Shown here one piece after another: positions 17,420-26,110 of a DNA stretch of 64,000 nucleotides. The position numbers and the translations under genes were made by a program. The stretch comes from Streptosporangium canum (GTDB taxonomy: Bacteria; Actinomycetota; Actinomycetes; Streptosporangiales; Streptosporangiaceae): contig NZ_FOQY01000004.1 of assembly GCF_900113865.1 (NCBI RefSeq), positions 62,001 to 126,000 on the forward strand, in the 5' to 3' direction. Each line of letters opens with the position of its first letter. Position 1 is the first letter of the stretch. The notes beneath the pieces were generated by a model that saw only the letters and a program-made list of their open reading frames with translations, was not told the origin of the DNA and did not search any database.

Positions 17420-17818
17420 TCACTCAATGAGCGACATGGGCTCGTCGCTGATCACCACTCGCAGATCGACTTTGAGAGCATCACACAGCGCCCTGGCCTC
17501 ATCGAGGTTGAACGTCTTGCGCTTGCCGCGTTCCAGCTTGCCGATGATCGAACGGTGGATCCCCGTCTGATCGGCGAGGTACTGGATCGTCAACCCGCGA
17601 GCAAGCCGGAGCGCCCTGATCCGGGCGATGATCGCCGACTGGTCAAGCATCCCGACCATCATGGTCTTCTCGTCGAGGCGGAGCCAGTCGCGGACGGTCA
17701 TGCTCATCGACTCCTCCGTCACGTTCAGCGGCAGGACGAACGGGATGACCCGTGCGCTTCCGTCAGCGCACAGGGTCACATCCGCGGCGATGGTCGGGCG
17801 TAAAAGAGAAGAGCTCAC
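17420..17818 (-). CDS. XRE-type helix-turn-helix protein
   Basis: 132-aa regulator read from GTG 17818; the start is uncertain because no good ribosome site is visible. The C-terminal half is a Cro/CI-type domain: ALRLARGLTIQYLADQTGIH then RSIIGKLERGKRKTFNLDEA. The N-terminal part (ADVTLCADGSARVIPFVLPL) looks like a short beta-strand region, as in regulators paired with toxin-like partners, but no partner gene is evident. It converges on the serine hydrolase gene with a 6-nt gap. Confidence 0.65.
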   Translation of the reverse strand: MSSSLLRPTIAADVTLCADGSARVIPFVLPLNVTEESMSMTVRDWLRLDEKTMMVGMLDQSAIIARIRALRLARGLTIQYLADQTGIHRSIIGKLERGKRKTFNLDEARALCDALKVDLRVVISDEPMSLIE

Positions 17819-18163
17819 AATGTGATCATTGTCCCAGATCGGACGGCGCGGCGATGCGGTTTGGCGTCCTCTGCGATGAATGGCGAGGTCGGACGGGTCG
17901 CGCCGGGCGAGCCTGCCGCACCGGTCGTCGGCCTCGCCCGGCGGGTCGGGACGCCGAGGCCGTCCGGCGCCGGGGAAGATCTCCGGCAGGACGACGCCGG
18001 CGACGGTGTCGGTGCTCGCGTGCGGCGGCAGGGGCCGCGCGGTCGTCATTCGGCAACGCCCCACCGTGGCAGACGCGAGAGATTCCCTTCCGTACCGATG
18101 TCAAGAAGCTCTCGACCGCTCCGACTAACCGGCGAAACGTCGAGAGAACAGGAAATTTCGGAT
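17819..18163. other. Intergenic region, divergent regulator and exporter
   Basis: 345 nt between the XRE-type gene and the MFS exporter. Open frames here are not conserved-looking. It probably carries both promoters, which would fit control of the exporter by the divergent regulator. Confidence 0.4.
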
Positions 18164-19657
18164 ATGCGAGTCAACCGGGCGTGGCTGGGACTGGTCGTCC
18201 TCATGCTGCCGACATTGCTCGTCGCGATGGACATGACGGCATTGCTCCTCGCGCTCCCACAGCTGAGCGCCGATCTGGGTGCCACCAACGTCCAGCAGCT
18301 GTGGATCAGTGACAGCTACGGATTCATGGTGGCCGGCCTGGTCATCACGACGGGTACGCTCGGCGACCGGATCGGCCGCCGGCGGCTGCTGATGATCGGC
18401 GGGGCGGCGTTCGCGGTGCTGTCGGTCGTGGCCGCCTTCGCGGTCAACCCGCTGATGCTGATCGTCGCGCGTGCGCTGCTGGGCGTCGCCGGCGCGACCC
18501 TGGCGCCGTCCACACTCGCCTTGATCACCAACATGTTCCGCGACGAGCGGCAGCGCGGGAAGGCCATCGCGATCTGGGCGACCTGCCAGTTCACCGGTGG
18601 CGCGCTCGGACCCGTACTCGCCGGATTCCTGCTCCAGCACTTCTGGTGGGGATCGGTGTTCCTGGTCGCCGTGCCGGCGATGGCGTTGCTGCTGCTCGCC
18701 GGGCCGTTCCTGCTGCCGGAGTTCCGCAGCGACCAGGCCGGCCGGCTGGACCCGGCCAGCGTCGGCCTGTCGCTCGCGGCAGTGCTTTTGATGGTCTACG
18801 GCGTCAAGCAGCTGACTGTCGAGAGCGTGCCGGTGGTGCCGGCGGTGGCCATCGTCGTCGGCGCAGCCATCGGATTGCTGTTCGTACGCCGGCAACTGCG
18901 GCTGGAGACGCCGCTGCTGGACCTGCGGCTGCTCCGCAACCGCCCGTTCACGGCCGTACTCGTCGCGCTGGCCTTCGCCGGCATCGCCATGGCCGGTACG
19001 GGCCTGCTGGTGACCCAGTTCCTGCAGAGCGTGCTGGGCTTCTCGCCGGCCGCGGCGGCGGTGCTGTTCGCACCCATGGGCCTGGGCGTGGCGGTCGGCA
19101 CCATGGCCGCGCCGACGCTGGCCCGGCGCGTGAAGCAGACGACCGCGATCGCCGGCGGGCTGGTGGGGTCGGCGCTGGGCAGCCTGCTGCTGGTCGGCGC
19201 CGACGGGGCGAGCGCCCTGCCGCTGGTGATGATCGGCATCACCGTACTGGCCCTGGGCACCGGCCCGCTGTTCGCGCTGGGCACCGGGCTGGTCGTCGGG
19301 TCCGTACCGCCGGAGCGCGCCGGCTCGGCGGCGTCGATGTCGGAGACCGGCAACTACTTCGGCGGCTCGCTCGGCTTCGCGCTGCTCGGCGTGGTGGCCG
19401 CGGTGGTCTACCGCAGCCGGATGGACGGCACCTCCGACTCGCTGGCCGGCGCGGTCGCCGCCAGCCGGCACCTTCCCGCCGGCCAGGGCGCGGAACTGCT
19501 GCACACCGCGCGGGAGGCGTTCACCGCCAGCCTGCACGTGACCGGCGTCGTCGCCGCGGTCATCTTCGCCGGGCTGGCCGTACTGATCCTGACCATGCGC
19601 CCGGCGACCCGGACCACCCCCGCCGCACTCCCCGACTACGAGGCGGCTCGCCCATAG
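18164..19657 (+). CDS. MFS drug exporter, DHA2 (14-helix) type
   Basis: 497-aa multidrug efflux transporter using the proton gradient. It begins MRVNRAWLGLVVLMLPTLLV with the DHA2-type segment LVAMDMTALLLALPQLSADL. The motif A equivalent is GTLGDRIGRRRLLMIGG, and motif C is near GALGPVLAGFLL. About 14 hydrophobic helices are visible. ATG 18164 is chosen because the first helix begins right after it; upstream sequence is not membrane-like. It is divergent from an XRE-type regulator. The substrate is unknown; biocides or antibiotics are typical for this family. Confidence 0.85.
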   Translation: MRVNRAWLGLVVLMLPTLLVAMDMTALLLALPQLSADLGATNVQQLWISDSYGFMVAGLVITTGTLGDRIGRRRLLMIGGAAFAVLSVVAAFAVNPLMLIVARALLGVAGATLAPSTLALITNMFRDERQRGKAIAIWATCQFTGGALGPVLAGFLLQHFWWGSVFLVAVPAMALLLLAGPFLLPEFRSDQAGRLDPASVGLSLAAVLLMVYGVKQLTVESVPVVPAVAIVVGAAIGLLFVRRQLRLETPLLDLRLLRNRPFTAVLVALAFAGIAMAGTGLLVTQFLQSVLGFSPAAAAVLFAPMGLGVAVGTMAAPTLARRVKQTTAIAGGLVGSALGSLLLVGADGASALPLVMIGITVLALGTGPLFALGTGLVVGSVPPERAGSAASMSETGNYFGGSLGFALLGVVAAVVYRSRMDGTSDSLAGAVAASRHLPAGQGAELLHTAREAFTASLHVTGVVAAVIFAGLAVLILTMRPATRTTPAALPDYEAARP

Positions 19658-19721
19658 AACCCGGCCGAGGCCGACGTCGTGGTCGTCATACCCGAACGCG
19701 GCACTTCACCGTCGCCGCCAC

Positions 19722-19835
19722 GCCGCCCCAGCCGAGCTCGGCGACACCTACGCCGCGGTGTACCGGCTGGTGGTCGCCGGCCGGGTGATGCAGCGCGACG
19801 GCCGGTGGATCACTGGAGAGGATCTCCCAGCATGA
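19722..19835 (+). pseudogene. Short C-terminal gene fragment before whiB-like gene
   Basis: The frame ending at the TGA at 19833-19835 reads AELGDTYAAVYRLVVAGRVM then QRDGRWITGEDLPA. It looks like the end of a protein-coding gene, and its stop overlaps the next start as ATGA. No start or domain is recognisable, and the upstream part runs into the end of the exporter region. It is probably a truncated gene. Confidence 0.4.
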
Positions 19836-20143
19836 GCACGCGGATGTGGCCGCCGCGGCAGTACGACGACGTGACCGACGAGGTGTTCACCTGGCAGGAC
19901 TTCGCCCGGTGCGGCGAGGTCGGCCCAGAGGTGTTCTTCCCGGAGAAGGGCGGCTCCGTCCGCGCCGCAAAGCAGGTCTACCGCTCGTGTGAGGTGCGCG
20001 CCGAATGCCTGGCCTACGCGCTCGACAACCATGAGGACTTCGGCGTGTGGGGTGGCACATCGGAGCGGGAGCGTCGGCGGCTCCGGCTCGGCCTGGCCGC
20101 CCGACGCTGGCCGATAGCTCGGATTATCCGTACGCCCCCGTGA
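19832..20143 (+). CDS. WhiB-like protein lacking one of four cluster cysteines
   Basis: 103-aa member of the actinobacterial WhiB family of iron-sulfur regulators that bind the primary sigma factor. Family signs are WQDFARCGEVGPEVFFPEKG, the Cys-containing helix VYRSCEVRAECLAYAL, the GVWGG turn and a basic tail RERRRLRLG. In normal WhiB proteins the helix has VCxxC followed by C. Here the first of these cysteines is Tyr (TAC, one base from TGC), leaving three cysteines. A [4Fe-4S] cluster would need another ligand, or the protein may work without one. ATG 19832 overlaps the stop of a short fragment upstream. Confidence 0.82.
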   Translation: MSTRMWPPRQYDDVTDEVFTWQDFARCGEVGPEVFFPEKGGSVRAAKQVYRSCEVRAECLAYALDNHEDFGVWGGTSERERRRLRLGLAARRWPIARIIRTPP

Positions 20144-20200
20144 TCTTGCGCCCCTGCCCCTCGGGTGGGGGCGTCGTCACGTCTGCTTGGGACGCCTCCA

Positions 20201-20395
20201 ATGGATGAGCTGATCGCGTTCCTCAACGCGCGCCTTGACGAAGACGAGCGAACCGCCCGCCTCGCCGCCGAGGTGTACGGGGCTCGATGGTGGTGGAACC
20301 CGTCACCGGCAACCTCACCATCCGCACCGAGGTGTACGACGACCAGGCGACAGTCGGAGTTCAATACACCGGCGCCGAGGAATGGTACGACGTAG
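20201..20395 (+). CDS. Short DUF6221-like N-terminus, possibly decayed
   Basis: The first 24 codons (MDELIAFLNARLDEDERTAR..) resemble the start of DUF6221-type small actinomycete proteins of unknown function. After about codon 30 the frame looks random, while a neighbouring frame (20287-20529) becomes protein-like. It may be a frameshifted or chimeric remnant rather than a working gene. Confidence 0.35.
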   Translation: MDELIAFLNARLDEDERTARLAAEVYGARWWWNPSPATSPSAPRCTTTRRQSEFNTPAPRNGTT

Positions 20396-20529
20396 AGGGA
20401 AGCCCGCTGCCTGTGGCGGCCGGAGCCGAGCGGCAACTCCACCGGGCAATCTTGGAAGCTGTGAAAAAGGGCCTGCCTGGCGGGTTGACCGGTACCGAGC
20501 TGCGGGGACGGGATCGCTCATCCCCATAA
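20287..20529 (+). CDS. Small protein of unknown function
   Basis: 80-aa soluble protein starting MVVEPVTGNLTIRTEVYDDQ with a balanced composition and a helix LHRAILEAVKKGLPGG near the end. I do not recognise the family. It overlaps the DUF6221-like start in another frame; a fusion of both by a single frameshift is possible. No clear ribosome site precedes it. Confidence 0.35.
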   Translation: MVVEPVTGNLTIRTEVYDDQATVGVQYTGAEEWYDVEGSPLPVAAGAERQLHRAILEAVKKGLPGGLTGTELRGRDRSSP

Positions 20530-20925
20530 CCCGGCATCAGCTGTCATGCGGGGCACCAAGCCGAACGAAGAGGCTCGGCCCTACGACTCCATCCCCGCCT
20601 TGCGAGGTCTTGCCCCGGTCTGGTGAACACCTGATTTTGGAGCCCTGGTTCCCGTAAAGGGGTCTGTTGCGCGAACGACCAGGCAGGGTTTCGCCGGTGG
20701 ATGGTGGAGCTGGGGTGCTCACGACGGCCGCCGGAGGAGCTCTCAGCCTCCGGCGGCATCGGGCGGACCACGACGGGCGCTGTCAGGGGTGTCCGCAGCG
20801 CTCCGGCCTTCAGGCCAAGGAGCGCGACGCCGGTGGCATCGACCACGCCGATGTCGGCTCCGGGTTGCATCCCTTCCGCGACCTGCCCGCCCCGACCGGC
20901 TGAGCCCGCCGCCCGGCGACGGTGG
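20530..20925. other. Gene-poor stretch at the left edge of the arsenic block
   Basis: No convincing gene in 396 nt. A minus-strand frame near 20750-20890 reads GADIGVVDATGVALLGLKAG, which is protein-like but has no recognisable start or family. It may be a remnant. Confidence 0.4.
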
Positions 20926-21261
20926 TCAGCAGCAGAATTTCAGGTAGTCCTGCAGGTCGCCGAGGATGCGGGTGACGCTGTCGCGGTCGCCGCGATACAG
21001 CACTTCCTTACCGGCGCGGCGGGAGGTGACGATGCCGCCGCGACGGAGCAGGGCGAGTTGCTGGGAGGCGGCGGACTGGCTGATGCCGGCCTGCTCGGCG
21101 ACCTGGTTGACCGACAGCTCGGCGCCTTGGGCGAACAGCAGCATGATCTGCTGGCGTCCGGGGTTGGCGAGGGCCTTGAGGAAGTCCTGGGCGGCCTGCG
21201 GCAGCTGCGGCGCGCACGTGGCACCCGCCGTCGCGGCTGGTGATGTCGTGGTCTCGGCCAT
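20926..21261 (-). CDS. ArsR-family repressor with C-terminal CC
   Basis: 111-aa winged-helix repressor. DNA-binding region is QVAEQAGISQSAASQQLALL after FLKALANPGRQQIMLLFAQG. The protein ends ...DYLKFCC, and a Cys lies near the N-terminus (GATCAP). Vicinal cysteines at the C-terminus are a plausible As(III)/Sb(III) sensing site, though the position differs from the classical CVC site. It is divergent from the flavin monooxygenase gene at 21343, and the 81-nt gap holds an AT-rich segment (CAACTTATTGACATATTAG, 21301-21319) likely to be its operator. Confidence 0.85.
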   Translation of the reverse strand: MAETTTSPAATAGATCAPQLPQAAQDFLKALANPGRQQIMLLFAQGAELSVNQVAEQAGISQSAASQQLALLRRGGIVTSRRAGKEVLYRGDRDSVTRILGDLQDYLKFCC

Positions 21262-21342
21262 GCCTGCTCCCTCCTGATCTTCGCACCCTACCCCTCACAT
21301 CAACTTATTGACATATTAGAAAATGACGGTACGTTCTGCGGC

Positions 21343-22452
21343 ATGTCTACCGACAACCATCGCGTCCTCATCGTCGGGGCCGGGCAGTCCGGCCTGGCCG
21401 CCGCACACGCCGCCCTTGAGCTGGGGCTGCGGCCCCTGGTGCTGGAGGCCGCCGACCGGGCGGCCGGGTCCTGGCCGCGCTATTACGACAGCCTCGCCCT
21501 GTTCTCGCCCGCCCGCTACAGCGGTCTGCCCGGCATGGCCTTCCCCGGCGATCCCGAGCGCTACCCGCACCGCGATGAGGTGGTCGCCTACCTGGAGCGC
21601 TACGCAACCGCCCTGGCCGAGCGCGGTGCCGAGCTGCGCACCGGCACCCGGGTCGAGGCCGTCCGGCCCGCCGGCACCTCCAACGGAGCCGGCGGCGGGG
21701 GCGGCTTCGTCGTGCGCCTGGACGGCGGCGAGGACCTGGCCGCCGCCGCTCTGCTCGCGGCCAGCGGCTCCTTCGCCCGCCCGCACCGGCCCGCCCTGCC
21801 CGGTCTGGACACCTTCACCGGCCCGGTGCTGCACGCCGCCGATTACCGCTCGCCGGCCTCGCTGCCCGGCGAGCACGTCATCGTGGTCGGGGCGGGCAAC
21901 TCGGCCGTTCAGATCGCGCACGAGCTGGCCGGCGAACGGCGGGTGACGCTGGCCGGCCGGGCGCCGATCCGGTTCGTGGCCCAGCGCCCGCTGGGACGGG
22001 ACCTGCACTTCTGGTTCCGCGCGACCGGGTTCGACCGGCTGCCGCTGGCCTGCGCCGAGAGTTTGCCGCCATCACCGGTGCTCGACGACGGCCGCTACCG
22101 CCGCGCCCTGCGCGAGGGCCGCTACCGATGCCGGGCCATGTTCACGCGTCTGGACGGCGATCAGGTGACCTGGCCCGACGGCCGGCGCGAGCGCGTCGAC
22201 GCGGTGCTGCTGGCCACCGGCTACCGGCCGAACCTGGCCTATCTGGAGGGGCTGGGCGCGCTGGGCGCCGATGGCCGTCCCCGTCAGCGCCGTGGCCTGT
22301 CGCTGACCCATGCCGGCCTGGGCTACCTGGGCCTGGAGTGGCAGCGCACGCCCTCCTCCAACACGCTGCGCGGGGTCGGAGCCGACGCCCGGCATGTGAT
22401 GAGGAGGCTCGCCCGCCACCTGCGGCGCAGTCGTCAGCATGTCCGCGCCTGA
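21343..22452 (+). CDS. Flavin monooxygenase-like NAD(P)-binding protein (ArsO-like)
   Basis: 369-aa FAD/NAD(P) oxidoreductase. N-terminal FAD fold VLIVGAGQSGLAAAHAAL, second nucleotide fold VIVVGAGNSAVQIAHEL, and the family segment VLLATGYRPNLAYLEGLGAL. ArsO-type flavin monooxygenases occur in actinobacterial ars operons, where their exact reaction is poorly defined. It is divergent from an ArsR gene and upstream of a run of arsenic genes, so arsenic-inducible expression is expected. Start ATG 21343 is just before the FAD motif, as in the family. Confidence 0.82.
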   Translation: MSTDNHRVLIVGAGQSGLAAAHAALELGLRPLVLEAADRAAGSWPRYYDSLALFSPARYSGLPGMAFPGDPERYPHRDEVVAYLERYATALAERGAELRTGTRVEAVRPAGTSNGAGGGGGFVVRLDGGEDLAAAALLAASGSFARPHRPALPGLDTFTGPVLHAADYRSPASLPGEHVIVVGAGNSAVQIAHELAGERRVTLAGRAPIRFVAQRPLGRDLHFWFRATGFDRLPLACAESLPPSPVLDDGRYRRALREGRYRCRAMFTRLDGDQVTWPDGRRERVDAVLLATGYRPNLAYLEGLGALGADGRPRQRRGLSLTHAGLGYLGLEWQRTPSSNTLRGVGADARHVMRRLARHLRRSRQHVRA

Positions 22453-22507
22453 GCCTGTCGGGCTTTCCCTCCACTCCTGCTTAGACCAAAGACTAATTTG
22501 ACAGATC

Positions 22508-22541
22508 TCTAATCAGTCGCGCATGATGGCCACTGATTAGA
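22508..22541. promoter_or_regulatory. Inverted repeat, probable ArsR operator
   Basis: TCTAATCAG (22508-22516) and CTGATTAGA (22533-22541) form a perfect 9-bp inverted repeat with a 16-nt spacer in an unusually AT-rich gap. It precedes the small gene at 22568. Related TTAGAC/TGTC-containing sequences occur before other genes of the block. Confidence 0.55.
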
Positions 22542-22567
22542 CAAGCTTCTATCCAGGGAGGTGCGCG

Positions 22568-22723
22568 ATGCGCGCTCTGTTCACCCGCCGGCGCCGCCCG
22601 GCCGCCGGACGATCGGACGTCACCTTCGACGAGGCCACCTCGCAGGTGTGTGACCTCGAATGCCGCGCCGATGCCGCCATCGAGCGCGCCCGCGTCTTCG
22701 CCCTGTCCCAGTCGTTCCGCTAA
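22568..22723 (+). CDS. Small basic protein of unknown function, arsenic block
   Basis: 51-aa protein (MRALFTRRRRPAAGRSDVTF.. ending in ALSQSFR) preceded by AGGGAGG at good spacing. It contains Cys-x3-Cys (QVCDLEC) and an arginine-rich N-terminus. It is too short for standard gene cut-offs but has a clear ribosome site and lies 26 nt before the flavoprotein gene. Its function is unknown; metal binding by the two cysteines is only a guess. Confidence 0.55.
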   Translation: MRALFTRRRRPAAGRSDVTFDEATSQVCDLECRADAAIERARVFALSQSFR

Positions 22724-22749
22724 CCCCCTCGCGTACCTGGAGAGCCGTC

Positions 22750-24156
22750 ATGAGTGACAGTTGCTGCGGCACCATCGCCGTCGAGATCGAGCAGTTCACC
22801 ACCCCTCAGCAGACCACTTCCGGGCAGGCGGGCGATCTGCCTGTGGTGGTGATCGGCGCGGGCCCGGTCGGCCTGGCCGCCGCCGCTCACCTGACCGAGC
22901 GCGGCATCGACTTCCTGCTCCTGGAGGCCGGTGACCGGGTCGCCGCGTCGGTGGCGCAGTGGGGGCACGTGCGGGTGTTCAGCCCGTGGAAGTACGACAT
23001 CGACGCCGCCGCCCGCCGTCTGCTGGAGGCCGACGGCTGGACGGCCCCGGACGCCGACTGGCTGCCGGTCGGAGCTGAGCTCATCGATGACTACCTTGCG
23101 CCGCTGGCCAAGCTGTTCGGCGACAAGGTGCGCCTGGGCGCGAAGGTCACCGCGATCAGCCGGCTGGGCTACGACCGGGTGCGCACGGCAGGTCGCGAGG
23201 AGGTGCCGTTCCTGATCCGTCTGGAGGGCGGCGAAGAGCTGCGGGCGCGGGCGGTCGTCGATGCGTCCGGTACCTATACCAGCCCGAACGTGCTGGGGGC
23301 GAGCGGTCTGCCCGCGCACGGCGAGGGCGCGGTGTTCGTCGATCACGCCCTGCCGGACGTGCTCGGCGCCGACCGTGACCGCTACGAGGGCAAGCACACG
23401 CTGGTGGTCGGGGCCGGGCATTCGGCCGCCACCACGCTGCTGGCCCTGGCCGAGTTGGAGAACACGCCGATCACCTGGGCGATCCGCGGCGGCAGCGCGG
23501 GACGCACCTACGGCGGCGGCGACGCCGACGCGCTGCCCGCCCGCGGCGTGCTGGGCACCCGGCTGCGCGCCCACGTCGACTCCGGCCGCGTCACGTTGCT
23601 GACCGGCTTCTTCACTCACCGGGTCGGCGAGAGCGAGGCCGGCATCGAGGTGATCAGCCGTGATCCGGCCGGCCACGAGCAGAGCGTGAGGGTGGAGCGG
23701 ATCGTCAGCGCGACCGGCTACCGCCCCGACCACTCCATCACGAGCGAGCTGCGTCTGGACCTGGACCCGGTCCTCGGCTCCCCCCGGCAGATGGCGCCGC
23801 TGATCGACCCGAACCAGCACTCCTGCGGCACCGTCCCCGCCCACGGCGTGGACGAGCTGGCGCATCCGGAGCCCGGCTACTACGCCGTCGGCGTCAAGTC
23901 CTACGGTCGCGCGCCGACCTTCCTGATGGCTACCGGGTATGAGCAGGTCCGCTCCGTGGTCGCGGCGCTGGCCGGGGACTGGGAGGCCGCCCGCGACGTG
24001 CAGCTGGAGCTGCCCGAGACCGGCGTGTGCTCCTCCAATCTCGCCGAGGCCCAGGAGCAGCGGGTCGGCCTGGCCACCGGCATCAGCGGCGGCCTGCTGT
24101 CGGCCCCACTCCCGCTGGCCACCGTCTCCGCCTCCAGCGGCGGCTGCTGCGGCTGA
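22750..24156 (+). CDS. FAD-dependent oxidoreductase with CCG tags at both ends
   Basis: 468-aa flavoprotein. It has two Rossmann motifs, VVIGAGPVGLAAAAHLTERG and LVVGAGHSAATTLLALAEL, and the family segment SATGYRPDHSITSEL. The N-terminus is MSDSCCG and the C-terminus is SSGGCCG followed directly by the stop. Both ends may therefore bind trivalent arsenic, presenting substrate to the flavin or sensing it. Relatives are annotated as flavoproteins near arsenic genes; the reaction is not established. ATG 22750 is chosen because the upstream extension overlaps the small gene and lacks family character. Confidence 0.8.
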   Translation: MSDSCCGTIAVEIEQFTTPQQTTSGQAGDLPVVVIGAGPVGLAAAAHLTERGIDFLLLEAGDRVAASVAQWGHVRVFSPWKYDIDAAARRLLEADGWTAPDADWLPVGAELIDDYLAPLAKLFGDKVRLGAKVTAISRLGYDRVRTAGREEVPFLIRLEGGEELRARAVVDASGTYTSPNVLGASGLPAHGEGAVFVDHALPDVLGADRDRYEGKHTLVVGAGHSAATTLLALAELENTPITWAIRGGSAGRTYGGGDADALPARGVLGTRLRAHVDSGRVTLLTGFFTHRVGESEAGIEVISRDPAGHEQSVRVERIVSATGYRPDHSITSELRLDLDPVLGSPRQMAPLIDPNQHSCGTVPAHGVDELAHPEPGYYAVGVKSYGRAPTFLMATGYEQVRSVVAALAGDWEAARDVQLELPETGVCSSNLAEAQEQRVGLATGISGGLLSAPLPLATVSASSGGCCG

Positions 24157-24195
24157 ACCCGCTCCCCAAGCCTTCCCTTGAGAAAGAAGACGGAC

Positions 24196-24465
24196 ATGTC
24201 GGACGGCTACCCCACCGCCGCGCAGAAGGAAGCCCTGACCCTCATCTGCGGACATGACGGGCTGGACACCGGACGCCTGGCCGGCCACCTGGTCAGCGCC
24301 AGGCGATCGAGCCCCAACCCCGGCTACGCCCGCGCGATCACCCGCATGGCCGGCACGCTGGTCTGGCGTCTGGAGGCACAGGGCTTCATCACCCGGACCG
24401 GCGGCGCCTGGGCCACCACGCCCACGGGCAGGACGCTCATCTCTTGCCCGAGTGGACCCGCGTGA
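24196..24465 (+). CDS. Small winged-helix-like protein of unknown function
   Basis: 89-aa protein (MSDGYPTAAQKEALTLICGH..) with GAGAAAG upstream. The pattern of helices followed by RLEAQGFITRTGGAWATTPT looks like a winged-helix fold, but I do not recognise a family. The stop overlaps the GTG start of the MFS gene (GTGA), so the two are probably co-translated. A role in arsenic response is inferred from position only. Confidence 0.55.
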   Translation: MSDGYPTAAQKEALTLICGHDGLDTGRLAGHLVSARRSSPNPGYARAITRMAGTLVWRLEAQGFITRTGGAWATTPTGRTLISCPSGPA

Positions 24466-25694
24466 GTGCTGCCCCCGAGACCGCCGCCTCCGACCTGCGG
24501 GGCGGCGGTCAGCCGCGTTCCCGGCACGGCCGCAGGATCGTCGCGGCCCTGGCCATCACCCAGACCACCGGCTACGGCGTGCTGTACTACGCCTTCTCGG
24601 TCTTCCTCGGCCCGATGGCGCGCGACCTGCGCGCCTCCGATGCCCAGGTCGCCGCCGCGCTCACCCTGTCGGTCCTGATCGCCGCGGTGTGCGCGCCAAT
24701 GGCCGGACGCCGGCTGGACGCCCGCGGCGGGCGCGGGCTGATGACCGCGGGGTCGCTGCTCGGGTCTGCCGCGGTGCTGGCCTGGTCGCAGGTGAGCAGC
24801 CTGTGGCAGCTGTATCTGGTCTTCGCGGCCATCGGCGTCGCCTGCTCCATGGTGCTCTACGAGGCCGCCTTCGCCGTCATCATCGCCTGGTACGGCGGCG
24901 ACGCCCGGGGCCGCGCGGGCGGCATCCTGGCGCTCACCATCGTCGCCGGGTTCGCCTCCTCGATCTTCATCCCGCTCACCGGCCTGCTGGTCGATGCCTA
25001 CGGCTGGCGCCACGCCCTAGTGGTGCTCGGGCTCGTCTACGGCTTGGCGGCCATCCCGCTGCACGCCCTGGTCATCCGCCGCCGCCCGACGTCGGCCCGC
25101 ACGCCCGAGGCCGCCGGCCGGCGCGCCGACGTGGTCAGGCAGGCGGTGCGGGCCCGGCCGTTCTGGCTGCTGGTGATCGCCTTCACCGCCGGCGGCGGCG
25201 CGGTCGCCGTCATCGCGGTGCTGCTGGTCACCTACCTCATCCACCTCGGCCACTCACCCGTCCTGGCCGCCACGCTCGCCGGGCTGCTGGGCGTGCTGTC
25301 GGTGACCGGCCGCCTTCTCACCACCGGCTTGCAGGCCCGTCTGCCCGCCGCGCTCATCGCCGCCGTGATCTTCGCCCTGCAAGGCGTCGCCGCCCTGCTC
25401 CTGCCGCTCTTCGGCCGGGCGGTCGCCGGGGCGATCGGCTGCGTGCTGCTGTTCGGCCTCGGCTTCGGCATCGCCTCCATCACCCTGCCGCACCTGCTCG
25501 TCCAGCGGTACGGCACCACCGCCTACGCCAGCCTGTCCGGCCGCGTCGCGCTGCTGTCCGTCGCCGCCAAGGCCACCGCCCCGCTGGGCGCGGTCGCCGT
25601 GGCGCAGGTGGCCGGGTACGGGTGGGTGATGGGCGCGGTCGCGCTGGCGTGCGCACTCGCGGCGTTCGCGCTGGTCGCCTACCACCGCCTATAA
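24462..25694 (+). CDS. MFS transporter in the arsenic block
   Basis: 410-aa 12-helix major facilitator protein. Helix 1 contains QTTGYGVLYYAFSVFLGPMA, the loop 2-3 signature is GRRLDARGGRGLMTAGSLLG, and the remaining helices are evenly spaced. It resembles the oxalate/formate-antiporter-like and YnfM-like MFS members often found beside ars genes in actinobacteria. Its GTG start overlaps the preceding stop. Export of an organic or trivalent arsenical, or of a product of the neighbouring flavoprotein, is plausible but not shown. An ArsR gene follows 32 nt later. Confidence 0.78.
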   Translation: MSAAPETAASDLRGGGQPRSRHGRRIVAALAITQTTGYGVLYYAFSVFLGPMARDLRASDAQVAAALTLSVLIAAVCAPMAGRRLDARGGRGLMTAGSLLGSAAVLAWSQVSSLWQLYLVFAAIGVACSMVLYEAAFAVIIAWYGGDARGRAGGILALTIVAGFASSIFIPLTGLLVDAYGWRHALVVLGLVYGLAAIPLHALVIRRRPTSARTPEAAGRRADVVRQAVRARPFWLLVIAFTAGGGAVAVIAVLLVTYLIHLGHSPVLAATLAGLLGVLSVTGRLLTTGLQARLPAALIAAVIFALQGVAALLLPLFGRAVAGAIGCVLLFGLGFGIASITLPHLLVQRYGTTAYASLSGRVALLSVAAKATAPLGAVAVAQVAGYGWVMGAVALACALAAFALVAYHRL

Positions 25695-25726
25695 TTTAGA
25701 CCGACATCGAATTAAGGAGTCGCGTC

Positions 25727-26110
25727 ATGGCCGCCCCCGCCACCACCCAGTGCTGCGCGCCGATCGCCCGCGAGCCGCTCAGCGAGGTCGACGCCGCCGA
25801 ACTGGCCGTGCTGCTCAAGGCGGTCGCCGACCCGGTACGGCTGCGCCTGCTGTCGATGATCGGCTCGCACGCCGGCGGCGAGGCGTGCGTGTGCGACCTG
25901 ACCGGCGTCTTCGACCTGACCGCCCCCACCATCTCCCACCATCTGAAGGTGCTGCGCACCGCCGGGCTGATCGACGGCGAACGCCGCGGCACCTGGGTCT
26001 ACTACCGCATCATCCCCGAAGCGGTGAACAAGCTTGGCGCGCTGTTCGCCCCCCTGGCCGCGCCCGCCCCGGCCGCCGGCGCGGTGGACGTGGCACTCAT
26101 CACCGTATGA
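25727..26110 (+). CDS. ArsR-family repressor (CVC type)
   Basis: 127-aa As(III)-responsive repressor. The metal site candidate is [20 protein letters not shown], placing Cys-x-Cys just before the recognition helix, as in actinobacterial ArsR proteins. An additional CC occurs at the N-terminus (TTQCCAP). The helix-turn-helix is followed by the wing [19 protein letters not shown] precedes ATG 25727, and the upstream gap is AT-rich (TATAATTTAGACC). The stop overlaps the start of a flavin monooxygenase remnant, suggesting a former operon. Confidence 0.88.
   Translation: MAAPATTQCCAPIAREPLSEVDAAELAVLLKAVADPVRLRLLSMIGSHAGGEACVCDLTGVFDLTAPTISHHLKVLRTAGLIDGERRGTWVYYRIIPEAVNKLGALFAPLAAPAPAAGAVDVALITV

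Noticed and set aside
21343-22452. Thioredoxin reductase
   Set aside because: It lacks the CxxC redox motif; segment order fits flavin monooxygenase-like proteins.
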